Origin: Pseudomonas sp. IPO3778
Lineage (GTDB): Bacteria > Pseudomonadota > Gammaproteobacteria > Pseudomonadales > Pseudomonadaceae
DNA: 64,000 nt
Direction of reading: 5' to 3'
Assembly (NCBI RefSeq): GCF_013386825.1
Contig: NZ_JACARC010000052.1
Coordinates: 1-64,000 of the forward strand
Made by a program: the position numbers and the translations under genes. The notes beneath the pieces are model-generated. The model worked only from the letters and a program-made list of their open reading frames with translations. It searched no databases and had not been told where the DNA came from. Positions 16,414-25,430 of this stretch are shown here, in pieces. Every line of letters begins with the position of its first letter. The first letter of the stretch is position 1.

Positions 16414-17979
16414 TCAATGCGCATCCGCAGACGGCTGCTTCGGCGGCTGCACCTTGCGCATCAAGGGCACCAGCAACACCGCGACAACAAAGCACGCCAT
16501 GATCATCAGGAACGCGTCCGCATAGGTCAGGGTCTGCGCCTCGCGCCAGGTCAGTGCCCACAGCTGGCGCAGGGCGAACTGGCTGGCGTCCAGGCTGTTT
16601 TGCCCGAGTAACTGGGCATTCCCTGACAGCTGATCAAGCCAGATATTCATCGATTCGTTCCGGATGTTCAGGTGCTCGGCCAGGCGCAGGAAGTGCAGGT
16701 TGGTGCGGTCGTTGAGCACCGTGGCGCAGGCGGCGATGCCGATGGCGCCGCCGAGGTTGCGCATCAGGTTGAACAACCCGGAGGCGAGTTTCAGCCGGTC
16801 GGGGGCCAGTGCGCCGAGGGTCAGGGTGACCACGGGCGGCACCGCCATTTGTTGGGCAAAACCGCGTATGGCTTGGGGCAGCAGCAATTCCTTGGCCCCC
16901 CAGTCGTGGGTGATGGGGGAGAAGTCCCACATCGACAGGGCGAACAGTGACAGCCCGAACATCAAAATCCAGCGCAGGTCGAAGCGGTTGGCCAGCAATG
17001 CGTACACCGGGATCGCCAGCAACTGGAACACCCCCGTGGAAAACACCGCCAGGCCGATGTCCAGCGAGCCGTACCCGCGCACCCGCCCGAGAAACAGCGG
17101 CGTGAGGTAGATGGTGGCGAAAATGCCGATGCCGGTGATGAACGAAAACAGGCAGCCCAGGGCGAAGTTTCGGTCCCGCAGGGCGCGCAGGTCGACAATC
17201 GGCTCCTTGATTTCCAGGCAGCGCCAGATGAACAACCCGCCGCTGACGGCGGCAATCCAGGCCGTGGTGGAGATGGTGCTGTCACTGAACCAGTTCCAGC
17301 GCGGGCCTTCTTCGAGGGTGTATTCCAGGCAGCCGAGAAACACCGCCATCAGCGCCATGCCGATGTAGTCGGCGCCCTTGAGCAATGACGGGTTGGGGCG
17401 GTCGACCTTGACCAGCATCGGCACCGCAAAGGTCACGAACAGGCCGGGCACCAGGTTGATGTAGAACAGCCAGTGCCAGGAGGAAATATCGGTGATCCAG
17501 CCCCCCACGGCGGGGCCCAACGTGGGCGCCAGGGACGCGATGGCGCCGATGGTGGATGCGGCGATCACCCGTTGTTTGCCGTTGAAGTACATGAACGCGG
17601 TGGTGAACACCAACGGGATCATCGAGCCCCCCAGAAACCCCTGCAAGGCGCGAAACGCGATCATGCTCTGGATGTTCCAGGCCAGCGCGCACAGCAGGCT
17701 GGTCAAGGTAAACCCCGCCGCCGACGCCGCAAACAGCCAGCGCGTGCTCATCACCCGCGAAAGCCAGCCCGACATCGGGATCACGATGATCTCCGCGATC
17801 AGGTACGCGGTCTGTACCCACGCCGTGTCGTCCGCCCCGGCCGACAGCCCGCCGCCAATGTCCTTGAGGGAGGCGGACACGATCTGGATATCGATCAACG
17901 CGATGAACATGCCCACGCACATGGTGGCGAAAGCCGCGACCTTTTGCGCTGTGCTGAGGGCGGGCAATGGGCTGTTCAT
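16414..17979 (-). CDS. DHA2-family MFS drug exporter (EmrB-like)
   Basis: 521 aa with about 14 predicted helices, the DHA2 pattern. Motifs include IDIQIVSASLKDIGGGLSAG in helix 1, WVQTAYLIAEIIVIP and GPAVGGWITDISSWHWLFYI (motif C region). With the adjacent HlyD-like adaptor, whose stop it overlaps by 4 bases, it would form an EmrAB-type pump spanning the envelope with an outer-membrane channel encoded elsewhere. It exports hydrophobic compounds by proton antiport. The substrate cannot be told. Confidence 0.92.
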   Translation of the reverse strand: MNSPLPALSTAQKVAAFATMCVGMFIALIDIQIVSASLKDIGGGLSAGADDTAWVQTAYLIAEIIVIPMSGWLSRVMSTRWLFAASAAGFTLTSLLCALAWNIQSMIAFRALQGFLGGSMIPLVFTTAFMYFNGKQRVIAASTIGAIASLAPTLGPAVGGWITDISSWHWLFYINLVPGLFVTFAVPMLVKVDRPNPSLLKGADYIGMALMAVFLGCLEYTLEEGPRWNWFSDSTISTTAWIAAVSGGLFIWRCLEIKEPIVDLRALRDRNFALGCLFSFITGIGIFATIYLTPLFLGRVRGYGSLDIGLAVFSTGVFQLLAIPVYALLANRFDLRWILMFGLSLFALSMWDFSPITHDWGAKELLLPQAIRGFAQQMAVPPVVTLTLGALAPDRLKLASGLFNLMRNLGGAIGIAACATVLNDRTNLHFLRLAEHLNIRNESMNIWLDQLSGNAQLLGQNSLDASQFALRQLWALTWREAQTLTYADAFLMIMACFVVAVLLVPLMRKVQPPKQPSADAH

Positions 17980-19085
17980 AGCTGGGCCTTGAGTGCGCCG
18001 GCCTGCTCCTCGAACGCTTCCTGGGTGTTGACCTTGGCCATCACCGACAAGCCCGGGCGCAGGGCGCCGAAGTCGGCGTCATTGCTGTCGAGCCGCACGC
18101 GTACCGGCACGCGCTGCACGATCTTGGTGAAGTTGCCGGTGGCGTTTTCCGGCGGCAGCACACTGAACTGCGCACCCGTAGCGGGGGCCAGGCTCTCGAT
18201 GTGCCCGTGGAACTCGCGGCCGGGGAGGATATCGGCGCGGATGCTCACACGTTGCCCGACCTGCAGGCGGCCCAATTGGTCTTCCTTGAAGTTGGCGTCT
18301 ACCCATAAGCCCTTCGCCGGCACCACCGAGATCAACTGGCTGCCGGCCGCAGCGTAGGCACCGACCCGGGCGCGGCGGTTGCCCACATAGCCGTCCACCG
18401 GGGCCCGCAGGTCGGTGTAGCTGATGTTCAGTTGTGCCTGGTCGCGTTCGGCCTGGGCCTGTTGCAGCGCGGCGCGTGTCTGGCCGCGTTGGGTTTCAAT
18501 CACGTCGATTTGCCGGCGCGCCGCCATCAACCCGGCTTGCGCCCGGGAGTGGTCGGCGCGGGCGGTCTTCCACACGGCGTTGACCCGTTGTGCGCTTTCC
18601 ACCGACACGGCCTGGCTGCGCACCAGGTTCTGGTAGCGCGTCTGATCGTCGCCGGCCCGCTGCGCTTCGGCGTCGGTGGCGTCGATCTGTGCCCTGGCCT
18701 GGTTGATCACCGCCAGTTGCAGTTGTTCGGTGGCGTCGAGGTTGGCGAGCGCGGCCTGTTGCGCCGCCACGGCGCCGTCGGCTTTGGCCAGGGCGGTGCG
18801 GTAGTCGCGCACATCGATGCGCGCCAGTACGTCGCCGGCATGGACGAACTGGTTGTCCTGCACGGCCACTTCGCTGATATAGCCGGGTACTTTGGCGCTG
18901 ATCACCGTCACATCCGCGCCCACGTAGGCGTCGTCGGTGTCTTCAACAAACCGGCTGACCAACCACCAGTGGCTCGCGTACCCAACGCCGCCCGCCACGG
19001 CCAGGGCCAGCAGCCCCAGGCGCAGCAGCTGTTTGCGCCGGGATGTTTTCGTGGGTTCGGGCACAGCGCTGACTGGAGCGTCCAT
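17976..19085 (-). CDS. HlyD/EmrA-type membrane fusion protein
   Basis: 369 aa. An N-terminal cytoplasmic stub (SRRKQLLRLGLLALAVAGGV) leads into one membrane helix. DTDDAYVGADVTVISAKVPG (lipoyl/biotinyl half) and a long alpha-hairpin (AQRAGDDQTRYQNLVRSQAV and following) come next. The second half is ISYTDLRAPVDGYVGNR. It links the EmrB-like pump to an outer-membrane factor. It lies 4 bases into the pump gene's frame and 22 bases after the HxlR regulator, so all three form one operon. Confidence 0.92.
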   Translation of the reverse strand: MDAPVSAVPEPTKTSRRKQLLRLGLLALAVAGGVGYASHWWLVSRFVEDTDDAYVGADVTVISAKVPGYISEVAVQDNQFVHAGDVLARIDVRDYRTALAKADGAVAAQQAALANLDATEQLQLAVINQARAQIDATDAEAQRAGDDQTRYQNLVRSQAVSVESAQRVNAVWKTARADHSRAQAGLMAARRQIDVIETQRGQTRAALQQAQAERDQAQLNISYTDLRAPVDGYVGNRRARVGAYAAAGSQLISVVPAKGLWVDANFKEDQLGRLQVGQRVSIRADILPGREFHGHIESLAPATGAQFSVLPPENATGNFTKIVQRVPVRVRLDSNDADFGALRPGLSVMAKVNTQEAFEEQAGALKAQL

Positions 19086-19107
19086 GGCGAAATGACCTCA
19101 TTGAGCA

Positions 19108-19629
19108 TTAGTGGGGGAAGGGGCTGACCAGTTGGTCTTTTTCGGCGTAGGCCCGGCCGGTGCGCGCGCGCCACTGGGTCAGCGGTTCGGCATCGGCAGC
19201 GACATGTACGCGGTGGCCGTCGCGGGTGATGGGTTTGCCGGTGTTGGCGTCCATCAAGGCGAGCACCACGGGGAGCCCGGTGGTTTCATCGGCGAGAAAT
19301 ACCTTGGTCGAGCCCTCGGCGTGTCGCGCACCCCAGGCCATCAGCGTGAGGATGACCTGGCGCAGGTCTCGACCAGCTTCGGTGAGGTGGTACTCGTGGC
19401 GCGGCGGGTGGTCCTGGTACGGGCGGCGTTCCAGCAAACCGTTGGCCACCAGCGTGTTCAGGCGGCGGGTCAGGGTGTTTGAGGCGATCCCGAGGCTGGC
19501 AAGGAACTCATCGAAACGGCGCAGCCCGTAGAACGCATCCCGCAGGATCAACAGGCTCCAGCCATCACCAATGTGCTCCAGGGCACGGGCGACCGGGCAG
19601 GGCATGGGTTGGAAGCTGGCTTTTTTCAC
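19108..19629 (-). CDS. HxlR-family transcriptional regulator of the EmrAB-like operon
   Basis: 173 aa. The winged helix is visible in PCPVARALEHIGDGWSLLIL (with a Cys), RRFDEFLASLGIASNTLTRR and LERRPYQDHPPRHEYHLTEA. It is the first gene of a regulator-adaptor-pump operon, so it probably represses its own operon until a pump substrate or stress signal arrives. A perfect inverted repeat lies 25 bases upstream. The Cys near residue 10 sits where HxlR proteins such as YodB/HypR sense thiol-reactive compounds; this role is only inferred. Confidence 0.9.
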   Translation of the reverse strand: MKKASFQPMPCPVARALEHIGDGWSLLILRDAFYGLRRFDEFLASLGIASNTLTRRLNTLVANGLLERRPYQDHPPRHEYHLTEAGRDLRQVILTLMAWGARHAEGSTKVFLADETTGLPVVLALMDANTGKPITRDGHRVHVAADAEPLTQWRARTGRAYAEKDQLVSPFPH

Positions 19630-19653
19630 GACGATCTCCGGGATCTGTTGCTA

Positions 19654-19673
19654 AATATTACGAGAGTAATATT
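19654..19673. promoter_or_regulatory. palindromic operator candidate upstream of the HxlR-emrAB operon
   Basis: AATATTAC-GAGA-GTAATATT is a perfect 8-bp inverted repeat with a 4-base spacer, 25 bases before the regulator's ATG. Its position at the promoter suggests autoregulation. Confidence 0.6.
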
Positions 19674-19725
19674 GCACAGTGGATTTCATAATGAAAGTCA
19701 CTCGACGAAAAATTCTTGCAAACGC

Positions 19726-19753
19726 AAAAAAGCCCTGACGGGCAGGGCTTTTT
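19726..19753. terminator. bidirectional intrinsic terminator
   Basis: AAAAAGCCCTG pairs with CAGGGCTTTTT around ACGGG, giving A and T runs on both sides. It lies just past the MFS gene end at 19782 (minus strand), where it would end that transcript. Confidence 0.8.
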
Positions 19754-19781
19754 CAGAGGCGGTGCCAGCGGATGTTCAGGC

Positions 19782-21212
19782 TCAAGACACCGTTAATTCA
19801 TCCCCGACGCTGACCCTCGTGCGCGTTGCCCGCAACGCCATCACCAGGGCCAACACCGGTGCCAGGGTAAACAGCGCGAACAACCAGCGTGCCGCGTTGG
19901 CGATGCCGGCGGTGCCTGCCACGTCGTTGATGCCGGCCATGTTCGAAATCACCCCCGCCAGCGCCGCGCCCATGGCCATGGCGAACAATTGCAAGGTGGT
20001 GATCGACGACGCGGCGGTGTCTTTATCCTGCTCCGAGGCCACTTGCAGGATGCGCGTCAACAGGTGCGGCCAGCCCAGGCCGATGCCGAACCCCACCAGG
20101 AACAGCCCGAGGCAAATAGGTGCCAGCAGCATCCAGTCCCCGTGACCGGCGATGGGCGTGGTGATCGCCAGTATCACCAGGCCCGCCACGATAAACAGCG
20201 GCCCGGCGAGGATCGCGCGGTGCGGACCACGGCCGGTCCAGCCGGAGCTGAGGATTTCCGAGACGGTCCAACCCGCGGCCATCAGCGCCGCCATGTAGCC
20301 GGCGATCAACGGTGACTGGCCATGCAGGTGCTGCAGGAAATACGGCATGAAGATCTCGCTGCTCATGCCGATCACCAACAAACAGGTGGTCGCATACAGC
20401 GCGCAGAGCGGGGTGCTGAACTTCAACGCATCCCTGGGCAGAAGACGGACCGTGGCCTTGGACTCCTTGCGGATCAGCAGCCACACCAACACGGCACAGG
20501 TCGCGATGCCCAGCAGGTTCCAGCCCGGCAGCGACGAGACGCTGCCCGCACACACCGCCAACACCGCGCCGGCCAACAGCACCAACTGAGGTACCGGCAA
20601 ACGGGCGGTCGCCGTCGCGGCGGTGTTCCGTGGGGGCAGGGCGCGGCTGGTGAGCACCATGTACGCCAGGCTCACCGGCACCATCGCGCCGAAGGCCAGG
20701 CGCCAGGCGTCCATCTCGGCAAACACGCCACCCACCGCCGGCCCGACCAGCGTCGCCACGCCCCACATGCCCGACACCAGCGCCATTGCCCGCGGCCACA
20801 GGCGTTCTTCGAACACCAGCTGGATCATCGAGTAACACAAGGCCAGCAATATCCCGCCGCCCAGGCCCTGGATGAAACGTCCCCCCAGCATCACCGGCAT
20901 GCTCGGCGCCAGGGCGCAGATCAACACGCCCACCATGAACACCAGGGTGGCGACGGCGTACGCCAATCGCGGGCCGGTGCGCAGCAACAGTTTGGAGGTG
21001 AGCGCGGAACCGAGGATCGAGGCCACCACGTACAGCGTGGTACTCCAGGCATAGAGTTCCAGGCCGCCGATTTCGGCGACCACTGACGGCAGGATGGTGG
21101 TAGCGATGTAGGTGTTGGTGGCATAGAGCGCTATGCCACCTGAGAGGGCGATGGAACGGGTGGCGTTCTTGCCGCGGAGCAACTCGCCCCAACTGCTGTC
21201 TTGGGTGTGCAT
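19782..21212 (-). CDS. MFS transporter
   Basis: 476 aa from MHTQDSSWGELLRGKNATRS; a further ATG lies 7 codons upstream. It has twelve to fourteen hydrophobic helices, an early motif YIATTILPSVVAEIGGLELY and GRFIQGLGGGILLALCYSMI. WGVATLVGPAVGGVFAEMDAW is the antiporter motif C. Export of a small molecule by proton exchange is likely, with unknown substrate. An inverted repeat lies about 60 bases upstream. It is a single gene ended by the terminator at 19726-19753. Confidence 0.88.
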   Translation of the reverse strand: MHTQDSSWGELLRGKNATRSIALSGGIALYATNTYIATTILPSVVAEIGGLELYAWSTTLYVVASILGSALTSKLLLRTGPRLAYAVATLVFMVGVLICALAPSMPVMLGGRFIQGLGGGILLALCYSMIQLVFEERLWPRAMALVSGMWGVATLVGPAVGGVFAEMDAWRLAFGAMVPVSLAYMVLTSRALPPRNTAATATARLPVPQLVLLAGAVLAVCAGSVSSLPGWNLLGIATCAVLVWLLIRKESKATVRLLPRDALKFSTPLCALYATTCLLVIGMSSEIFMPYFLQHLHGQSPLIAGYMAALMAAGWTVSEILSSGWTGRGPHRAILAGPLFIVAGLVILAITTPIAGHGDWMLLAPICLGLFLVGFGIGLGWPHLLTRILQVASEQDKDTAASSITTLQLFAMAMGAALAGVISNMAGINDVAGTAGIANAARWLFALFTLAPVLALVMALRATRTRVSVGDELTVS

Positions 21213-21269
21213 CAACGATTCCTTGTAATGCATTCGCGGCGCAAACCGGCGAAGGGCATAAGCATCGGG

Positions 21270-21288
21270 CTTGGTTTAATTAACCAAG
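21270..21288. promoter_or_regulatory. inverted repeat upstream of the MFS gene
   Basis: CTTGGTT-TAATT-AACCAAG has 7-bp arms. It is framed by an outer AAGCAT (21260-21265) and ATGCTT (21292-21297). The position, 58 bases before the chosen start, fits an operator for an unlinked repressor. Confidence 0.5.
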
Positions 21289-21362
21289 TTTATGCTTGGA
21301 ATATTGAAGCGGGGCTGATTATTTTGCAAGCGATGACTTGGCGTTTCGTGGAAACCCATCCT

Positions 21363-22547
21363 TCACGCCTGCGCCACCTCCCGAGCCGTACGTGAACCCG
21401 CACGTCGCGAGCGCCAGCCGAGAACCAGTACCATCAGCAAGCCCAGGCCCGCCATGATTGCGCCAGCCAGGGAAATCGCCGGGTAGCCCAATCCCGCGTT
21501 GAGCACCGCCCCACCCAGCGCCGCGCCGATGGCATTGCCGAAGTTGAACGCGCCGATGTTCATGGCGGATGCCAGGTTCGGTGCATCCTTGGCCGCTTCC
21601 ATCACGCGCATCTGCAACGGTGGCACCAACGCAAAGCTGGCTGCGCCCCACAACAGGATCGACAAGGCGGCAGGCAACGGCCATTGCATGAGTACCGAGA
21701 ACGCCAGCAGCACGGCAATCAGCACCACGAGGGATGTGATCAAGGTGCGGTCCACCGAACGGTCCGCCGATTTACCGCCCCAGACGTTGCCAAGGGTCAG
21801 GCCGATGCCGAACAGCACGAGCATCCCGGTGACGAAGTTGGTCGAGGCATGGGTGACATCCCGCAGAATCGGCGCGATGTAGGTGAACACCGTGAACATC
21901 GCACTGGAGCCCACAACGGTCAGTGCCAGCGCGGCAAGCACCGGCCCACGGCCCAGCACGCGGATCTCGGCCATCAGGCTGCCGCCTTTGGGGGCCGGCG
22001 CATTCGGCAGCGCCCACCACAGGGCGGCCATGACCATCGCGCCGAGCCCGCTGATGCCCCAGAACGCGGTACGCCAGCCGAAGTTCTCACCGAACCAGGT
22101 GGCCAGGGGCACGCCGCCAATGGTTGCCAGGGTCAGCCCCAGGAACATCGCCGCGACGGCCCCCGCGCGTTTGTCTGGCGCCACCACGCTCGCGGCCACG
22201 ATCGAACCGATGCCGAAGAATGCACCGTGGTTCAACGAGGTCACCAGCCGCGCCATCATCAGGGTTTGGTAGTCGGGCGCCAACGCCGACAGCAGGTTAC
22301 CCAGGGTGAAGATCGCCATCAGGCCGATCAGCAGGTAACGGCGTGGAACCCTGGCGGTCGCGAGGGTCATGATCGGCGCGCCGATCAGCACGCCCATGGC
22401 GTAGGCGCTCACCAGCAACCCGGCGGCGGGAATGGACACATCAAGATCGCTGGCGATCCCGGGCAACATGCCCATGGGGGCAAACTCCGTGACACCGATG
22501 CCGAAGGCGCCGATGGACAGTGCTAAAAGCGGTGGGTTGATACGCAT
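21363..22547 (-). CDS. AraJ/YdhP-type MFS exporter
   Basis: 394 aa from MRINPPLLALSIGAFGIGVT. This start is chosen because it begins at helix 1 and has GGAG before it; the longer open frame is not credible. The family-typical TEFAPMGMLPGIASDLDVSI lies near residue 20, LISAYAMGVLIGAP-like sequence near 45 and GASLNHGAFFGIGS-like sequence near 105. Proteins of this type export sugars or drugs. It is divergent from a LysR gene that starts 95 bases away and probably controls it. Confidence 0.88.
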   Translation of the reverse strand: MRINPPLLALSIGAFGIGVTEFAPMGMLPGIASDLDVSIPAAGLLVSAYAMGVLIGAPIMTLATARVPRRYLLIGLMAIFTLGNLLSALAPDYQTLMMARLVTSLNHGAFFGIGSIVAASVVAPDKRAGAVAAMFLGLTLATIGGVPLATWFGENFGWRTAFWGISGLGAMVMAALWWALPNAPAPKGGSLMAEIRVLGRGPVLAALALTVVGSSAMFTVFTYIAPILRDVTHASTNFVTGMLVLFGIGLTLGNVWGGKSADRSVDRTLITSLVVLIAVLLAFSVLMQWPLPAALSILLWGAASFALVPPLQMRVMEAAKDAPNLASAMNIGAFNFGNAIGAALGGAVLNAGLGYPAISLAGAIMAGLGLLMVLVLGWRSRRAGSRTAREVAQA

Positions 22548-22641
22548 GGGTGGCTCCTCATCTGTGTGCCAAATGCTACAATCCTGCCTTTTCCAGCAGT
22601 AGCCCCAGGTGGGCCACGACAGCTTTGCGTAGAGCGCACAA

Positions 22642-23535
22642 ATGGACATAGCCGGGCGGTCAGGGGAGATGGCGGTATTTGCCATGGTGGCGGAGCAGGG
22701 CAGCCTGTCGGGCGCGGCGCGTGCGTTGAGCCTCACGCCGTCGTCGGTCAGCCGGATCATCGCGCGTATCGAGCGGCGAATCGGTACCCGGCTGCTGCTG
22801 CGTACCACCCGGGCGATTACGCTCACCGCCGAGGGCGAGGCCTACCTGCGCGGTGCTCGGCGCATCCTGGCAGACATGGCGGAAGTCGAAGATGCAATCA
22901 CCGACCAGGGTGTGCCCCGGGGGCGCTTGAGAGTCAGCGCGGCGCTGGCCCACGGACGGCTGTCGATCGTGCCGCTGATTGCCGCATTCAGCGCGCGCTA
23001 CCCGGCCATCGTGGTGGATCTGCTGCTGGGAGATGAGGTCGTGGACATCCTGGGTGGGCAAGCGGACGTGGCGATTCGCTTTGGCCTGTTGGCCGACAGC
23101 CCGTTGACCGCGCGCCTGATCGGGGCCACCGGGCAGCTCATCGTGGCCTCGCCGGACTATCTGCTGCGCAACGGCACACCGCTGGTGCCCCAAGACTTAC
23201 TCGACCACAACTGCCTGCGTTTCAACTTTCGCCGGGCAGCGCCCGACTGGCCGTTTCGCCAGGACGGGCGCGATTTTTCGCTGAAAGTGGCCGGTACGAT
23301 CGAGGGCAACAGTGGGGAAGCGTTGTCCCAGTTGGCGAGGCTGGGCGCAGGCATTGCGCGCATTGGCGCGTTCAGCGTGGCCGACGATGTGAAAAGCGGC
23401 CGTCTGGTGCCACTGCTTGAAGCCTATAACCCGGGAGACCGGGAGCCGATTCACGCGGTGTTCGTCGGCGGCTCGGCGATGCCGGCGCGGGTGAGGGCGT
23501 TTGTCGATTTTTTGGTGGAGCATCATCAGGCGTGA
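22642..23535 (+). CDS. LysR-family transcriptional regulator
   Basis: 297 aa. The DNA-binding helix-turn-helix is AVFAMVAEQGSLSGAARALS through SSVSRIIARIERRIGTRLLL near residues 12-45, followed by RTTRAITLTAEGEAYL. The effector domain starts PRGRLRVSAA near 92. It is divergent from the AraJ-type exporter; the usual arrangement implies control of that exporter and of itself. The ligand is unknown. Confidence 0.92.
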   Translation: MDIAGRSGEMAVFAMVAEQGSLSGAARALSLTPSSVSRIIARIERRIGTRLLLRTTRAITLTAEGEAYLRGARRILADMAEVEDAITDQGVPRGRLRVSAALAHGRLSIVPLIAAFSARYPAIVVDLLLGDEVVDILGGQADVAIRFGLLADSPLTARLIGATGQLIVASPDYLLRNGTPLVPQDLLDHNCLRFNFRRAAPDWPFRQDGRDFSLKVAGTIEGNSGEALSQLARLGAGIARIGAFSVADDVKSGRLVPLLEAYNPGDREPIHAVFVGGSAMPARVRAFVDFLVEHHQA

Positions 23536-23544
23536 CCGGGCACT

Positions 23545-24021
23545 TCACACCGTCAGTTTCCGACTGAACTTGGTCTCCATCACGATGTGGGAAGCCGTGT
23601 GCGCCACCCCCTTGATCATGTTGATCCGGGTGAGCTCGGCGTTGAGTTCACTCAAGGTCGTAGTGGCCAGGTGAATGATGAAGTCGGACTCACCCGAGAC
23701 CGCATACACGGCCTGCACCGCTTCCATTTTGCGCAACGAGGTCATGACATCGGTGTAGCTCTTGTTGGTGCAGGAGGTCATGGTGAAGCAATTGATCGTC
23801 TGCTGAAGCCGGTCCTGGTCGATGCGCACGCTGTAGCCGGTGATGACCCCGGCCTTTTCCAGGCGGGTGATCCGCTCCTGCACTGAAGAGCGCGACACCC
23901 CGAGCTTGCGGGCCAATGACGCAGTGGGTTCGCGTGCGTTGGCCTGCAGCAGGCCAAGCAACTGCCGGTCCTTGTCGGTGAGGTTAAACAGTGGGCCGGG
24001 ATTCTGCGTTTCCATGGACAC
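23545..24021 (-). CDS. Lrp/AsnC-family transcriptional regulator
   Basis: 158 aa. The N-terminal helix-turn-helix is LTDKDRQLLGLLQANAREPT with LARKLGVSRSSVQERITRLE. The C-terminal RAM ligand domain has YAVSGESDFIIHLATTTLSE near residue 105. It is the last gene of the minus-strand operon with an ABC importer and an FAD oxidase, 20 bases after the oxidase stop. It probably senses the imported amine or amino acid. The start may be ATG at 24021 or 24015. Confidence 0.92.
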   Translation of the reverse strand: MSMETQNPGPLFNLTDKDRQLLGLLQANAREPTASLARKLGVSRSSVQERITRLEKAGVITGYSVRIDQDRLQQTINCFTMTSCTNKSYTDVMTSLRKMEAVQAVYAVSGESDFIIHLATTTLSELNAELTRINMIKGVAHTASHIVMETKFSRKLTV

Positions 24022-24041
24022 GTCCTTGACCTCGCTCGGGT

Positions 24042-25349
24042 TCAGTTTTTATGAGTTGCCCTGTGTTGCGAACGCCTTTCCTGAAACATGTCCATCATCT
24101 TCAGGCCCGCGTACACCGTTTGTGCGGCCGCCGGACCGAGGGGGCCGCCGTTCCATTCCAGGCCGTAGGCATCAAACAGACGGTAGCGATCGGTTTCGCC
24201 ACAAATCGCCTCGGCGATGACGCGTGCGCCGATCGGCGCGGTGTTCATACCATGGCCACCAAATGATGTACATGTCCACAAGCCTTTCCCGAGCGGGCCT
24301 ATGTGCGGCATTTTATGCCGCGCATAGCCCATCAGCCCGGACCAGGCTTTTTCGATCTGGATGCCGCGCAACTGTGGGTAAACGTCGAGGATGTCTTGCG
24401 TCAGCAACTGCCCCAGGCGTTTTTCATCTTGCAGGTTGCGGGTGGTGATGCGACCGCCCCACAGCAGGCGGTCGCCCTCGACGATTCGGTAATAGTCCGA
24501 GGCCCGACGGTTATCGCCCACTGCATCGCTGGTACACACGGCCTCCGCCAGGCGATCGCCCAGATGCTCGGTCAGCACCGCGTAGGTTGCGATGGGCAGG
24601 AAGGCGCGGCGCAGTTTGCCGAACTCCGGCCCGCCATAGCCGCCGCAGCAGTACACCACCTGGGCACAATCGACGTTGCCCTGATCGGTGACGACCCGGT
24701 GTCGTCCGTTGCGGCTTTCGACGCGGGTCATGGACGAGCGCTCATGGATTTTTCCGCCGCTGGCTTCGATAAGCCGGGCCAGGCCGAGGCAATAATTCAA
24801 GGGGTGGAAGTGAAAACCATGGTTGTCCCGCAGTGCCTGGAAATACCGCTCGGTCTTGAGCTTTTCGCGCACCGCCTGGCGGTCCAGATAGTCGAGGTGA
24901 AAGTCGAAATCCGCGGCCATTTTGTCGCGCATGCGCTGCAGGTTCTCGCCATCCTCGTAGCGAACCACGCTCAGTTTTCCGGGCGTGGGTGTACAACCCG
25001 GGAATTGATGAGCGGCGAGCATGCCCCGAACAATATCGACCCCTTCGAGCGACAGTTTGAACAGCGCGGCGGCTGTCGGTTTGCCGCAGCGCCGTTCGAT
25101 GGAGGACAACCCTTCGGACCAGCCTTGAAGCACAAAACCGCCATTGCGCCCTGACGCTCCCCAGGCCACACGGCCCGCATCGAGCAGCACCACGGACTGC
25201 CCGCGCGAAACCAGTTCCCACGCGGTGCTCAACCCCGCCAGCCCGGCGCCGATGACGCAGACATCGGCCTGGACATTGCCTGACAGCGCCGCACGCTCAG
25301 TCGTCTCGCGCATCGTGGCGGTGTAGTAGTTGTTGTTGTAGGTGTACAT
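24042..25349 (-). CDS. DAO-family FAD-dependent oxidoreductase (PuuB/OrdL-like)
   Basis: 435 aa. The FAD Rossmann motif DVCVIGAGLAGLSTAWELVS is near residue 30. YNNNYYTAT at the N-terminus and WGASGRNGGFVLQGWSEGL follow, as in gamma-glutamylputrescine oxidases. The C-terminal FAD contact is SFGGHGMNTAPIGARVIAEA. The family oxidises amines or amino acids to imines with release of H2O2 or electrons. Next to an amino-acid-type importer and an Lrp regulator, it likely starts degradation of an imported amino acid or polyamine conjugate. The substrate is not certain. Confidence 0.88.
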   Translation of the reverse strand: MYTYNNNYYTATMRETTERAALSGNVQADVCVIGAGLAGLSTAWELVSRGQSVVLLDAGRVAWGASGRNGGFVLQGWSEGLSSIERRCGKPTAAALFKLSLEGVDIVRGMLAAHQFPGCTPTPGKLSVVRYEDGENLQRMRDKMAADFDFHLDYLDRQAVREKLKTERYFQALRDNHGFHFHPLNYCLGLARLIEASGGKIHERSSMTRVESRNGRHRVVTDQGNVDCAQVVYCCGGYGGPEFGKLRRAFLPIATYAVLTEHLGDRLAEAVCTSDAVGDNRRASDYYRIVEGDRLLWGGRITTRNLQDEKRLGQLLTQDILDVYPQLRGIQIEKAWSGLMGYARHKMPHIGPLGKGLWTCTSFGGHGMNTAPIGARVIAEAICGETDRYRLFDAYGLEWNGGPLGPAAAQTVYAGLKMMDMFQERRSQHRATHKN

Positions 25350-25430
25350 GAAGTCCGTCGTCCTTTTTTCGCGGCGCAGGCGTACAGCGCGCCGCGTCGA
25401 GGACGGGCGCCTGTATGGCCTGTGGGGTTT

